Shown piece by piece: positions 49,889-57,933 of a stretch of DNA of 64,000 bases. The DNA lies in NCBI RefSeq assembly GCF_000959525.1, contig NZ_CP009831.1, forward strand, positions 1,116,001-1,180,000, in the 5' to 3' direction. The translations under genes were made by a program, and so were the position numbers. The DNA is from Burkholderia multivorans ATCC BAA-247 (lineage in GTDB: Bacteria; Pseudomonadota; Gammaproteobacteria; Burkholderiales; Burkholderiaceae). The notes under the pieces were generated by a model, which did not search any database, had not been told where the DNA came from, and was given only the letters and a program-made list of their open reading frames with translations. How positions within the stretch are numbered: position 1 is the stretch's first letter; the number at the start of each line of letters is the position of its first letter.

Positions 49889-50108
49889 GTTGCTCTCCAT
49901 GATCGTATTGCGTGTTGTTCGGATGTATCTGGAGCTGCGCGCGTCCGGTGGATTCGCACCGAACGCATTCGGCTGGCGATGCGGGGTGAGGCGGGGCGGC
50001 ATGCCAGCAGGCGGGGAATCGCGACGGCCGGATCGGCGCGTCCGACGTACGTCGACGAGCGTGTGCAAGCCGCACGACGCCGCGTAATCGGATGTAGCGA
50101 TTCTCTGC

Positions 50109-50141
50109 AGCGCCTAATAGTAGGAATGTAGTTTGACTACA
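50109..50141 (-). promoter_or_regulatory. dyad TGTAGT-TTG-ACTACA with downstream TAGGCGCT
   Basis: On the minus strand: a perfect TGTAGT-CAA-ACTACA dyad, then TACTATTAGGCGCT. Both the AAACTACA core and AGGCGCT recur ahead of the cluster methyltransferase; the core also precedes the tandem hydrolase gene. TACTAT could be a -10 with a leader of about 220 nt. Confidence 0.4.
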
Positions 50142-50421
50142 GCATCGGTGTTTCTACCGATACATCCGATCTTTGTTCGAGCGCGTTGCCGCACGGGTGA
50201 AAAACCGGTCATCGTTCCCGATTGCGGCTGTGCAGCGGAGTAAGAAGTGCCGGTGAAAACGCGGCTCGACGAGCGATGCGCGATGCATGCTGCGCACGAT
50301 GGTGTAGGTGAGGGGCGGAGGACGGCGGTGTCGTGGCGATCGCGCGGCCAGGACGACGACGCGTTTGCGCCACGTAGATGCAGCGACGCGCGACGATGCG
50401 CCACGATGCGCGGACGCGAAT

Positions 50422-50445
50422 GGGCCGGCATCGCCATGCCGGCCC
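50422..50445 (-). terminator. terminator hairpin after the export lipoprotein gene
   Basis: Perfect 10-bp stem (GGGCCGGCAT and its complement) with a CGCC loop, beginning 16 nt beyond the lipoprotein stop. Only a short T pair follows on the minus strand. Confidence 0.55.
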
Positions 50446-50460
50446 TGCGGATACGAACGA

Positions 50461-51642
50461 CTACTTGGTGACGAGTGCGCCGGTCAGTCCTGCGCTGATC
50501 GCCGGGATCAGCAGATTCAGCACGCGGCTTGCGCGGACGAGCCCGGTGTTGTCGACATAGACGACGTCCTTCGACGCGAGCGGGAACTGGTTCGCGAGCA
50601 GCATCGACACCGGCGATTTCAGGTCGAGGTGATAGATGACGGGCACGTTGTCGGCCTGCTTGCGCAGCACGAACACCTGTTTCGCATCGGACGTCTGCTG
50701 GTTGAGCTGACCGGCCTCGGACAGCGCTTCGCTCAGCGTGAGCGTGCCGTCGCGTTGCGGCGGCACCGAGGCCGGCTTGTTGACTTCGCCCATCACGAAC
50801 ACGGGATTGTCTTCGCGCGCAGCGACGTGCAACAGGTCGCCGGGTTGCAGCATGATCGTGGCCGGGTTCACGCCCGATTTCATCAGTTGTGCGACGTTCA
50901 CGGGATAGGCCGTGCCGTTGCGCGTGATCGTCACGCGGCTCTGGTCCGCGGTCGGCGCAAAGCCGCCTGCGCGGTTGACCGCTTCGACGAGCGTCATCGG
51001 AATGTCGTTGATCGTCTGCGAGCCGGGCGCGCGCACTTCGCCGTCGACGTAGACCTGACCGGCGCGGAACGACGCGACGCGCACCGTGACCTGCGGTTTC
51101 ACGAAGACCTTCTTCAGCTCGGCTTCGATCTCCTGCTGGACTTGCAACGGTGTCTTCCCGGCCGCGCGAATCGGTCGCGTGATGTACGGGAACTGCACGC
51201 TGCCGTCGCTTTCGATCACGAAGCCCGGTGCCGCGTCGGCGGACCGCGTGTTCTGCATGGGCTGGCCCGCGGCGGCCGCGAATTCAGGGTGATTCCACAC
51301 GGTGATCTGCAGCACGTCGCCCGGACCGAGTTTGTAGCCGCCGGATCTGGCGAACAGGTCGGCCGGAACCGGTGCGGCGGTCACGCTTTTCTGTTCCGCG
51401 CGAATCTGATTGACGAGCGCGAGATCGATCTGCTTGACCGGCACCTTCATGTCGCTCGTCACGTCGCCGTTGTCGGACGTGGTGACCGGCAAGGCGGGCG
51501 GATCGGCCATGTGCTGGCCTGGTGCAATTCCGCACGCGGACAGCAGCGCACAAATGGCGACGGAGAACGCGGCGCACACGCGACGCACCGCGGGGCGGTT
51601 GTTGATCGGCACGGACGTGTCGAATGGCTGGTGGCTGTTCAT
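50461..51642 (-). CDS. Wza-type polysaccharide export outer-membrane lipoprotein
   Basis: 393-residue exported protein forming the outer-membrane channel for exopolysaccharide. Signal peptide with lipobox LLSACG (Cys at about residue 37). The PES domain begins at YKLGPGDVLQITVWNHPEF and is followed by SLBB domains (GQVYVDGEVRAPGSQTI, NPVFVMGEVNKPASV) and a C-terminal hydrophobic helix (LNLLIPAISAGLTGALVTK). ATG at 51642 or 51657; neither has a strong ribosome site. Divergent from the Wzc-like gene across a 585-bp control region. Confidence 0.92.
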   Translation of the reverse strand: MNSHQPFDTSVPINNRPAVRRVCAAFSVAICALLSACGIAPGQHMADPPALPVTTSDNGDVTSDMKVPVKQIDLALVNQIRAEQKSVTAAPVPADLFARSGGYKLGPGDVLQITVWNHPEFAAAAGQPMQNTRSADAAPGFVIESDGSVQFPYITRPIRAAGKTPLQVQQEIEAELKKVFVKPQVTVRVASFRAGQVYVDGEVRAPGSQTINDIPMTLVEAVNRAGGFAPTADQSRVTITRNGTAYPVNVAQLMKSGVNPATIMLQPGDLLHVAAREDNPVFVMGEVNKPASVPPQRDGTLTLSEALSEAGQLNQQTSDAKQVFVLRKQADNVPVIYHLDLKSPVSMLLANQFPLASKDVVYVDNTGLVRASRVLNLLIPAISAGLTGALVTK

Positions 51643-52081
51643 GTCGTTATTCAGCATCGTTAAACAAAAATATTTCTGTGAAGAACGGGCAGGTTCGCAG
51701 CCTTCGGGGCGACCGCGTACCGGCTTCGCCACCGCTGGCTCGCGCGATCCTGGCGCGTCGCGGCCCGCGGCCACTCCACTACGCACACCCGTTGCGCTTA
51801 TGCCAATCGACGTTGCCGGCCGAAGCGCGCGTCGAATTCACGCTCGCGTTCTCGTCGATGATCCGCGTCCGTTCGAGGGGCCTCGATCGTTTCCGATCGA
51901 CGGTTTCGCCATGACGGCTCGTGCGTCATGCAACGGTGCGCTAAACGTAGCACGAGATGGATCGGCAAACCCAGTGCTTCGCGTCATCGCTGCTTCTTAA
52001 TGTAAGGCATCGCACTTAGCATGCCGCCCGTTTATCGCATAGTGGGCTCGGCAAACAGAATCGATTGTCCTGGGGTCAATC

Positions 52082-52117
52082 ATTCGGTGGCGTGCGCATC
52101 CAACGACGTCACCGAAT
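52082..52117. promoter_or_regulatory. inverted repeat in the EPS control region
   Basis: Perfect 8-bp arms ATTCGGTG (52082-52089) and CACCGAAT (52110-52117) separated by 20 nt. The right arm abuts the minus-strand sigma-54-like element. It could bind an activator, though the position downstream of that element is unusual for an enhancer. Confidence 0.4.
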
Positions 52118-52132
52118 GCAGGGCGCGTGCCG
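52117..52132 (-). promoter_or_regulatory. sigma-54-like promoter towards the export lipoprotein gene
   Basis: Minus strand CGGCACG-CGCC-CTGCA against the consensus TGGCACG-N4-TTGCA: the invariant GG and GC are 10 nt apart and only two positions differ. The leader to the ATG would be about 460 nt. Confidence 0.4.
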
Positions 52133-52206
52133 GAGCGAAAGGTGCGGCACGAGTGGCGCGACATGCGTGACCAAACGCACGCACTGCAGCGATGAACCTG
52201 TCAGGG

Positions 52207-52221
52207 TGGCACTTTTGGAGC
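52207..52221 (+). promoter_or_regulatory. sigma-54-like promoter towards the Wzc-like gene
   Basis: TGGCAC-TTTTG-GAGC: perfect -24 hexamer and GG-N10-GC spacing, with a weaker -12. Transcription would begin near 52232, which implies translation from the ATG at 52306. A second, weaker match (GG-N10-GC) lies at 52145-52159 and would suit the ATG at 52228. Confidence 0.35.
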
Positions 52222-52227
52222 ATACGC

Positions 52228-54513
52228 ATGGCACTGGGTAGACCTTCATCGAACGGGTATCGAGACGGGTCGGCAACTGTTTCTCACGATACGTTCAGGT
52301 TGACGATGAGCGAATCGCTGCGGAACGTGCTCGATCATCGCCGTCTCTTTCTCGCCGTTTTCCTCGGCTGCCTGTTGTTGGCGACGATCTACGCGATCAC
52401 GGCAACACCGGTCTATTCGGTCGATACGCTGATCAAGGTCGAGGAAAACAAACACAGCGCGCTCGGCTCGCTTTCCGAGATTTCCAACGCACTCGATATT
52501 CAAAGTTCGAGCGTCGTCGGCGAGATCGATATTGCACGTTCGCGCACCGTCGTCACGCGCGCGATGGACGAGACGCTCGCACAAGTCGACGTGTCGGTGC
52601 GCAACCCGATTCCGCTGATCGGCGGCTTCGTCGCTTCGCTCCTGCGCAAGGACCGCAACGGTCTCGTCGTGCCGCTGTTCAACACGCCGTTCTGGGCATG
52701 GGGCGGAGAACGCGTCGAGTTCAGGAAATTCGACATTCCCGATGCGCAGATCGGCAAGAAGCTCGAGCTCGACTATCTGCCCGGCAACCGCTTCGTGCTG
52801 AGGGACAGCCATGGCGACGAAGTGCTGCGCGGCGTGGTGGGCAAGCCGAGCGTCGCGAACGGCTACAACGTCGACGTGGCGCGGATCGTCGCGCGCCCCG
52901 GCACCGAGTTTCGCGTACGCCGCGAGTCGACGCAGGTGCGGCTCGATTCGATCCTGACGAAACTGAGCGGCGCGGAGACGAAGCGTCAATCGGGCATCAT
53001 GCAGCTGAGCCTCGAGGATCACGATCCGGTGTTTGCCGCACGGCTGCTCAACGCGATCGCGGCCGCGTATCTCGACGCGAACGCACGGCGCCGTGCCGAA
53101 GACGCCGAGCGCAGCCTGGCATTCCTCGATCGGCAGCTGCCGGTCGTGAAGGCGCGCCTTGAGCAGGCCGAGGAAGCGCTGAACACGTTCCGCAACGCGC
53201 AGGGATCGATCGATCCGCAGGGCGACGTGAAGCTGCTGATCGATCAACTGTCGCTCGTCGACAAGGCGCGGCTCGAAGCGAAGCTCGAGTATCAGGATCT
53301 GTCGTCGAAGTACGTCGCGGGACAACCGGAGCTCGCCGCGGTCGCGAGCAAGCTGAAGACGCTCGATCAGCAGTCGGCCGATCTGAAGAACAAGGTCGCG
53401 CACCTGCCGTCGCAACAGCAGACGTATTTGCGTCTCGCTCGCGAAGTCGAGGTCAACAGCCAGCTCTACGTCGGCCTGCTGAACAACTCGCAGCAGCTGC
53501 AGATCGCGAAGGCCGGCACGGTCGGCAATGCGTCGATCATCGACAAGGCCGATGTCAGCGACAAGCCGATCCGGCCGAAGCGCGTGCTCGTGATCGCACT
53601 GGGCGCCGCGTTGGGGCTGATTCTCGGTCTCGCCGCGACGCAGGCCAGCGCGTTGTTCTCGCGACGCGTTCGCGATCCGAAGCATCTGGAAGCGGTGGTC
53701 GGCGTGCCGATGCTCGGCGTGCTGCCTGCCGCGCCGCGTGCGCTGCAGACCGGCGCAGGCGACCGGCCGCCGTTCGTCGTGGCGCGCGAACACCGCGATA
53801 CGCCGCTCGGCGAAGCGCTGGAAAATCTCGCGCTGCTGCTCCACTATCGGTTGACTGCGCAGCACGAAAACTCGAAGGCGGTGCTGATGACGTCGCCGGA
53901 ACCGGGGCAGGGCACGTCGACGATCGCGGCCAATCTCGCCTACCTGTTCGCCGAGAGCGGCTTCAAGACGCTGCTGCTGCGCGCCGATGCGGGCGACGTC
54001 GGCACCGGGCGCACGTTGCCGATGAAGTACGAGAAGGGCCTGTCGGATCTGCTGAAAGGCACGCTCGAACTGAAGCGCGCGATCTCCCCGATCAACGATC
54101 ACCTCGACGTGCTGTCGGCAGGCAAGGGTGTCGAGCCGCTGCGCAACCTGTTCCGTACGGAGCGGCTCGAGGCGCTGATCGCGTCGCTGCGCGACGAATA
54201 CGACATGATCGTCGTCGATGCACCGTCCGCGCGTGCCGTCGCGAATGTCGCGATGTTGTCGCGGTTCGTCGACGTCACGTTGATGACGGCCCGGCAGGGC
54301 GCGGTGACCTACGTCGCCGTCGCGGAAGCGGTCGAGAACCTGAGCAAGGTCGGTGCGCAAGTCGACGGTCTCGTGTTCAACGGCTTCGAATCGCCGTCGC
54401 TGAGTCGCGACTCCTACGCGAGCGCGCATCGATCGACGAAGGACAGCCCGCCGCGCGAGGATGCCGGCGAAGCCGGCCCGGGCACGCTGCTGGCACGAAC
54501 CGGCAGCGATTGA
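52228..54513 (+). CDS. Wzc-like polysaccharide copolymerase with degenerate kinase P-loop
   Basis: 761-residue inner-membrane protein. A Wzz domain (first helix about residues 40-62, long periplasmic coiled-coil region, second helix near 455-480) is followed by a cytoplasmic BY-kinase-like domain. The P-loop reads EPGQGTSTIAANLA, with Thr563 where BY-kinases have Lys. Walker B (DMIVVDAPSA) is present, Walker A' is weak (LLLRADAGDVG), and the C-terminal tail has a single Tyr instead of a Tyr cluster. It probably controls chain length without normal autophosphorylation. GGAG lies 7 nt before 52228; alternative starts are 52192 and 52306. Confidence 0.88.
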   Translation: MALGRPSSNGYRDGSATVSHDTFRLTMSESLRNVLDHRRLFLAVFLGCLLLATIYAITATPVYSVDTLIKVEENKHSALGSLSEISNALDIQSSSVVGEIDIARSRTVVTRAMDETLAQVDVSVRNPIPLIGGFVASLLRKDRNGLVVPLFNTPFWAWGGERVEFRKFDIPDAQIGKKLELDYLPGNRFVLRDSHGDEVLRGVVGKPSVANGYNVDVARIVARPGTEFRVRRESTQVRLDSILTKLSGAETKRQSGIMQLSLEDHDPVFAARLLNAIAAAYLDANARRRAEDAERSLAFLDRQLPVVKARLEQAEEALNTFRNAQGSIDPQGDVKLLIDQLSLVDKARLEAKLEYQDLSSKYVAGQPELAAVASKLKTLDQQSADLKNKVAHLPSQQQTYLRLAREVEVNSQLYVGLLNNSQQLQIAKAGTVGNASIIDKADVSDKPIRPKRVLVIALGAALGLILGLAATQASALFSRRVRDPKHLEAVVGVPMLGVLPAAPRALQTGAGDRPPFVVAREHRDTPLGEALENLALLLHYRLTAQHENSKAVLMTSPEPGQGTSTIAANLAYLFAESGFKTLLLRADAGDVGTGRTLPMKYEKGLSDLLKGTLELKRAISPINDHLDVLSAGKGVEPLRNLFRTERLEALIASLRDEYDMIVVDAPSARAVANVAMLSRFVDVTLMTARQGAVTYVAVAEAVENLSKVGAQVDGLVFNGFESPSLSRDSYASAHRSTKDSPPREDAGEAGPGTLLARTGSD

Positions 54514-54681
54514 GAACAGCGCCGCTCGGCATGTGCCGGGCGGCGTATGACATGAGCAGCCGGGGCCTCGTCGCGCACCTGCACGGTGTCGACGCGGACG
54601 CCGCCGCAGGCAGCGGCGCCCGACTGCAGGATGCGCCGGCTCGCACGGTGCATGACCGATGGACGAATCTCGGGTTGCAGC

Positions 54682-56103
54682 ATGACAGGTAAGACGACGG
54701 GGACGATGCGGGTCGACGGCGGATCGATGTCCGCGACGGGCCTGATGATATCGACGCTGTTCGCGATCGCGTTGCTGATCAATGCGGCGATGCCGGCGCT
54801 CGGCATGAAAGAGTCGAGCGCGGCATGCACGCTGGTGCTGGCGATGCTGGGCGTCGTCGCGCTCGTTCGAGCGCGTCCGGTGTTCTCGATCTCGATGCTC
54901 TACGTGCTCGCGATCGGATTGACTGCGTTCCTCGCAGGCGTCGGACTCGAGAACGGCGGCTATCTGCGCGAAACCGACATCACCGGCGAAGCGACCGGCG
55001 CGTTCAGCCGGCTCCTGACGTTCTATCTGATCTTCGTCGCCTGTGCGTTCGTCGCGTTCGAGCGGTTTCTGGACGAGCGCCCGGGGCGCGAGACGATCGT
55101 CGCGCGCCTTTCACGGCAGCCGGTCAGCGTGATCGTCGGCTTCGGGCTCGCGTTCGCGGTGATCGTCGTCGGCGTGCTCGCGGGTCTGACGTCCGGCTTC
55201 TCGATGTTTACCGGCATCAACCGGTACGCGCTGCGCAACGACGCGTCGAACGGCGCGATGTTCAACCTGTTCCTGAACAACCAGACCTTCGTCGGCCTGC
55301 TGCTCGGCACGATCGCGACGAATACCGACAAGCGCATTCGATGGCTGGCGATCGTCACGATGGCGGTCGACCTCGCGCTGAACGTGCTGCATGGCGAGCA
55401 GTTCATGGCCGTACTCCACATCGGTCTCTGCACGCTGACGCCGTTCATCGCGCTGCATGCGATGAACGGCAAGCCGGTCGTGCGCTATCTGGGCATCGGC
55501 GCGGGACTCGCGCTGCTGCTCGGCACCGTGTCGATCATCTACGCATACCGCGGGCAGGGGCTCGAAGTCGCCGACGTGATCTCGTCGCGCTTCCTGCTGC
55601 AGGGCCAGCCGTGGTACGTCGTGGACAGCGATGCCGGGATGTTCTCGCCGCCGATGTACGGCGGTATCGACGCATTCTGGCGTTTCGTGCATTCGCTCGG
55701 CTCGTGGACGATGCCGACGTTTTTCAGCGACGCGGAACCGAGCGGCCTGCGCGATCTGATGATGTCGTATACCGAGCCCAAACTGCTGAAGGCATACATC
55801 TTCGACGACGTCACGTTCACGATGGGGAACATGGCCATCCCGGTGTACTGGTTCGGCTATGTCGGCGGCGCGCTCTTCGTCGCGATGACGGGCCTCGTCT
55901 ATGGCGCACTCGGTGCGTTGCAGATCCAGGTCGCGATGCGCGGCGGCGTCGTGATGCTGTGGCTGATGTCGAAGGTGTTTTCGTATGCGACGTTCGCCGT
56001 CCAGCAAGGCGAGTACTGGATGATGTTCGGCTCGCGCACCCTCTTTTACGCGGTGCTCGCGCTCCTCTGGTGGTATTGCGTCGACAAGCGAACGGCGAGC
56101 TGA
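54682..56103 (+). CDS. multispanning membrane protein, putative Wzy-type polymerase
   Basis: About 473 residues with ten or more hydrophobic spans and a large central hydrophilic stretch (SSRFLLQGQPWYVVDSDAGM through the region before YWFGYVGG). Such architecture and its place between the copolymerase and the transferases fit an O-unit/EPS polymerase (Wzy), which cannot be confirmed by motif because the family is poorly conserved. Start uncertain: ATG at 54682, 54706 or 54727, all before the first helix. The gap of 168 nt after the Wzc-like gene shows no clear promoter. Confidence 0.65.
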   Translation: MTGKTTGTMRVDGGSMSATGLMISTLFAIALLINAAMPALGMKESSAACTLVLAMLGVVALVRARPVFSISMLYVLAIGLTAFLAGVGLENGGYLRETDITGEATGAFSRLLTFYLIFVACAFVAFERFLDERPGRETIVARLSRQPVSVIVGFGLAFAVIVVGVLAGLTSGFSMFTGINRYALRNDASNGAMFNLFLNNQTFVGLLLGTIATNTDKRIRWLAIVTMAVDLALNVLHGEQFMAVLHIGLCTLTPFIALHAMNGKPVVRYLGIGAGLALLLGTVSIIYAYRGQGLEVADVISSRFLLQGQPWYVVDSDAGMFSPPMYGGIDAFWRFVHSLGSWTMPTFFSDAEPSGLRDLMMSYTEPKLLKAYIFDDVTFTMGNMAIPVYWFGYVGGALFVAMTGLVYGALGALQIQVAMRGGVVMLWLMSKVFSYATFAVQQGEYWMMFGSRTLFYAVLALLWWYCVDKRTAS

Positions 56104-56392
56104 CTCGACGCATGCACGCGCGCGACGTCGAGCGCGTGCCGGCTACCGTTTTCGTTGTATCGGCCGGAATCGAAGCGCCCCGGATCCGCAGGGACGGCGG
56201 ATGAAACAAGAGGGACGCGCAGGTGTTTGAAGGCATGGATTTGACTGTATTCGATGGGATTGTCGGCGGCTGCTGCAGCGTCGCCTACCTTCGCGGGTGG
56301 GCATCGTCGCGGCGGTTGCGTCCGGGCACTCTGATCCATCTCGCGCGCACGCGGCAGGCACATCGCCTCGCGCGGCGCGTCACCATACAGTC
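56104..56392. other. 289-bp gap before the acyltransferase gene
   Basis: No gene recognised. A slightly A+T-richer patch lies at 56225-56270. Nothing else of note was seen. Confidence 0.4.
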
Positions 56393-57535
56393 ATGTCGAA
56401 AACAAACAGCTCCGAACATTTCTACCATGTCGATGCGATGCGCGCCGTTGCCGTGATACTCGTCATATGGACCCACTACGCCGAGCGGTTTGCGTCGCTG
56501 GCAGGCTCGCAGCACGCGCTCGATACGCTGCAGCGTTCGCTGAATTTCGGACGAGTGGGTGTCGTGATCTTCTTCGCGATCAGCGGGATGCTGATCCCGA
56601 CGAGCCTGCACGGGCCCGTGCGCGCCGGCACGAAACGGTTTCTCGTGCGTCGGTTCTTTCGACTCTATCCCGCGTACTGGTTCGCGCTGCCTGCAGGCTA
56701 TGTCGTCCATTGGTATCTGTTCGGCAGGCAAATGGACATCCGCGGGTTCCTCGCGAACCTGACGATGATGCCAGCCGCGTTCGGCGAAAGCCTGATCCTG
56801 CCGCACGGCTGGACACTCGAAACGGAACTGTATTTTTACGGCGCGTGCCTCGTGCTGTTCTGGTGCGGCGCGCTTCATCGGATGCGCGCGCTGTGTCTGG
56901 TCAGCATCGGACTGTGTCTGCTGTTCGTCGCGGCGCTGAAGCTGCAACTGATCCCGGCCGACGTGCTGAGCCAGTACAAGACGCTGCCGTACCACCTCGC
57001 GATCATGTTCTGGGGCGCGTGCTTTCGGCAGGCGTACGACACGCCGTCGAGATTGCTGCCTATCCGCCTGGCGAAGCGCGGCCCGCTCGCCGATCTGTCG
57101 ATCACGTATCGCGCAGCAGCGGCGTGGGTGGCCGTGCCGATTGCCGTCATTGCGGTGATGGGGGCCGTCAACGACTGGCATCGCAATCTCGAACATCTGC
57201 CGACGTCGCTCGCCTACCTGGCGGGCATCGCGATATTCGCCGCATTGGCGACCGTGCTGAAGCTGCGTATCCGGCTGCTTGCATGGCTCGGCGAGATCAG
57301 CTACTCGATCTATCTGCTGCACAGCCTGCCGCTATTCGTCGCGTTCTGGCTGTGTCAGCGCTTTCATATCGTCGGATGGCCGTTGGGGCTGTACATGGTC
57401 GTGCCGCTCGTGCCACTGGTCCCGCTCGCGTGGGCAGGCTATCGCGTCTGTGAAGTGCCTTGCGTTCAACTGGCGCGCACCGTGACGGCGCGGCGCAGAA
57501 GCGGCGCGCTCGCGTCGGGCGACGCCGACGGCTAA
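56393..57535 (+). CDS. acyltransferase family 3 membrane protein (OafA-like)
   Basis: 380-residue inner-membrane acyltransferase with about ten spans. The family-3 landmarks are visible: YHVDAMRAVAVILVIWTHY at the N-terminus with the conserved His, GVVIFFAISGMLI, RRFFRLYPAYWFAL, WTLETELYFY and, near the end, LGEISYSIYLLH. It would add acetyl or another acyl group to the polysaccharide repeat. The ATG at 56393 gives the normal N-terminus. Confidence 0.9.
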   Translation: MSKTNSSEHFYHVDAMRAVAVILVIWTHYAERFASLAGSQHALDTLQRSLNFGRVGVVIFFAISGMLIPTSLHGPVRAGTKRFLVRRFFRLYPAYWFALPAGYVVHWYLFGRQMDIRGFLANLTMMPAAFGESLILPHGWTLETELYFYGACLVLFWCGALHRMRALCLVSIGLCLLFVAALKLQLIPADVLSQYKTLPYHLAIMFWGACFRQAYDTPSRLLPIRLAKRGPLADLSITYRAAAAWVAVPIAVIAVMGAVNDWHRNLEHLPTSLAYLAGIAIFAALATVLKLRIRLLAWLGEISYSIYLLHSLPLFVAFWLCQRFHIVGWPLGLYMVVPLVPLVPLAWAGYRVCEVPCVQLARTVTARRRSGALASGDADG

Positions 57536-57933
57536 ACGGCGAACGTCGACTCGGCTTTCGACAGCAGTAGCCGACGCAGTCGGCAGCAGACGTGCGACCG
57601 GTGCCAGTCGCGCGGCCCGCGCCGGCGGCGCGTACCCCGATGCGACGGGTCGGGCGCCGCAGCGTCGGCCGGCGGAGGCGCCACGCCGCGACGCAAATGA
57701 GAGGGCCGCCTTGCGCGGCGCGCATCGCCGAGCCGGTTGAGTCACGCGACGACGCACCATCGAGCTCGGTAATCGCGACCACACAAGGATCCGCGGCCAG
57801 CATGGATGATTGAGCATCGATGGGCAGTAATCTCTCAGTAATCTCGCAGTAAGTGAAACTACAAAGAGGTTGATCGAGGCGGCGGCGCGTTGGCCGCTCC
57901 CAAAACCCGGATTGTTAGCGCAAGGAACCAAAC
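57536..57933. other. 398-bp region upstream of the tandem hydrolase gene
   Basis: Non-coding; likely carries a promoter, since it contains the phased repeats and the AAACTACA motif listed separately. No gene is evident. Confidence 0.55.
57825..57863 (+). promoter_or_regulatory. three CAGTAA repeats at 11-bp phase, followed by AAACTACA
   Basis: CAGTAA begins at 57825, 57836 and 57847, one helical turn apart, and AAACTACA follows at 57856-57863, about 70 nt before the hydrolase ATG. The phasing suggests cooperative protein binding on one face of the DNA. Confidence 0.45.

Larger units (their letters stand above)
49889..50460. other. 572-bp region between the GH3 gene and the export lipoprotein
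   Basis: Promoter region of the GH3 gene on the minus strand and 3' end of the lipoprotein gene. No gene is apparent. It contains the dyad at 50127-50141, a smaller TCGGT/ACCGA repeat at 50144-50160, and the terminator hairpin near 50430. Confidence 0.6.
51643..52227. other. 585-bp divergent control region of the exopolysaccharide locus
   Basis: Non-coding. Besides the elements listed separately it contains a 7-bp inverted repeat TCGATCG/CGATCGA at 51883-51900 and an A+T-rich patch around 52005-52040. Cepacia-complex EPS loci of this layout are reported to be controlled by c-di-GMP through a sigma-54 enhancer-binding protein, which prompted the search for -24/-12 sites; whether this is that locus is inference. 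Confidence 0.55.
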
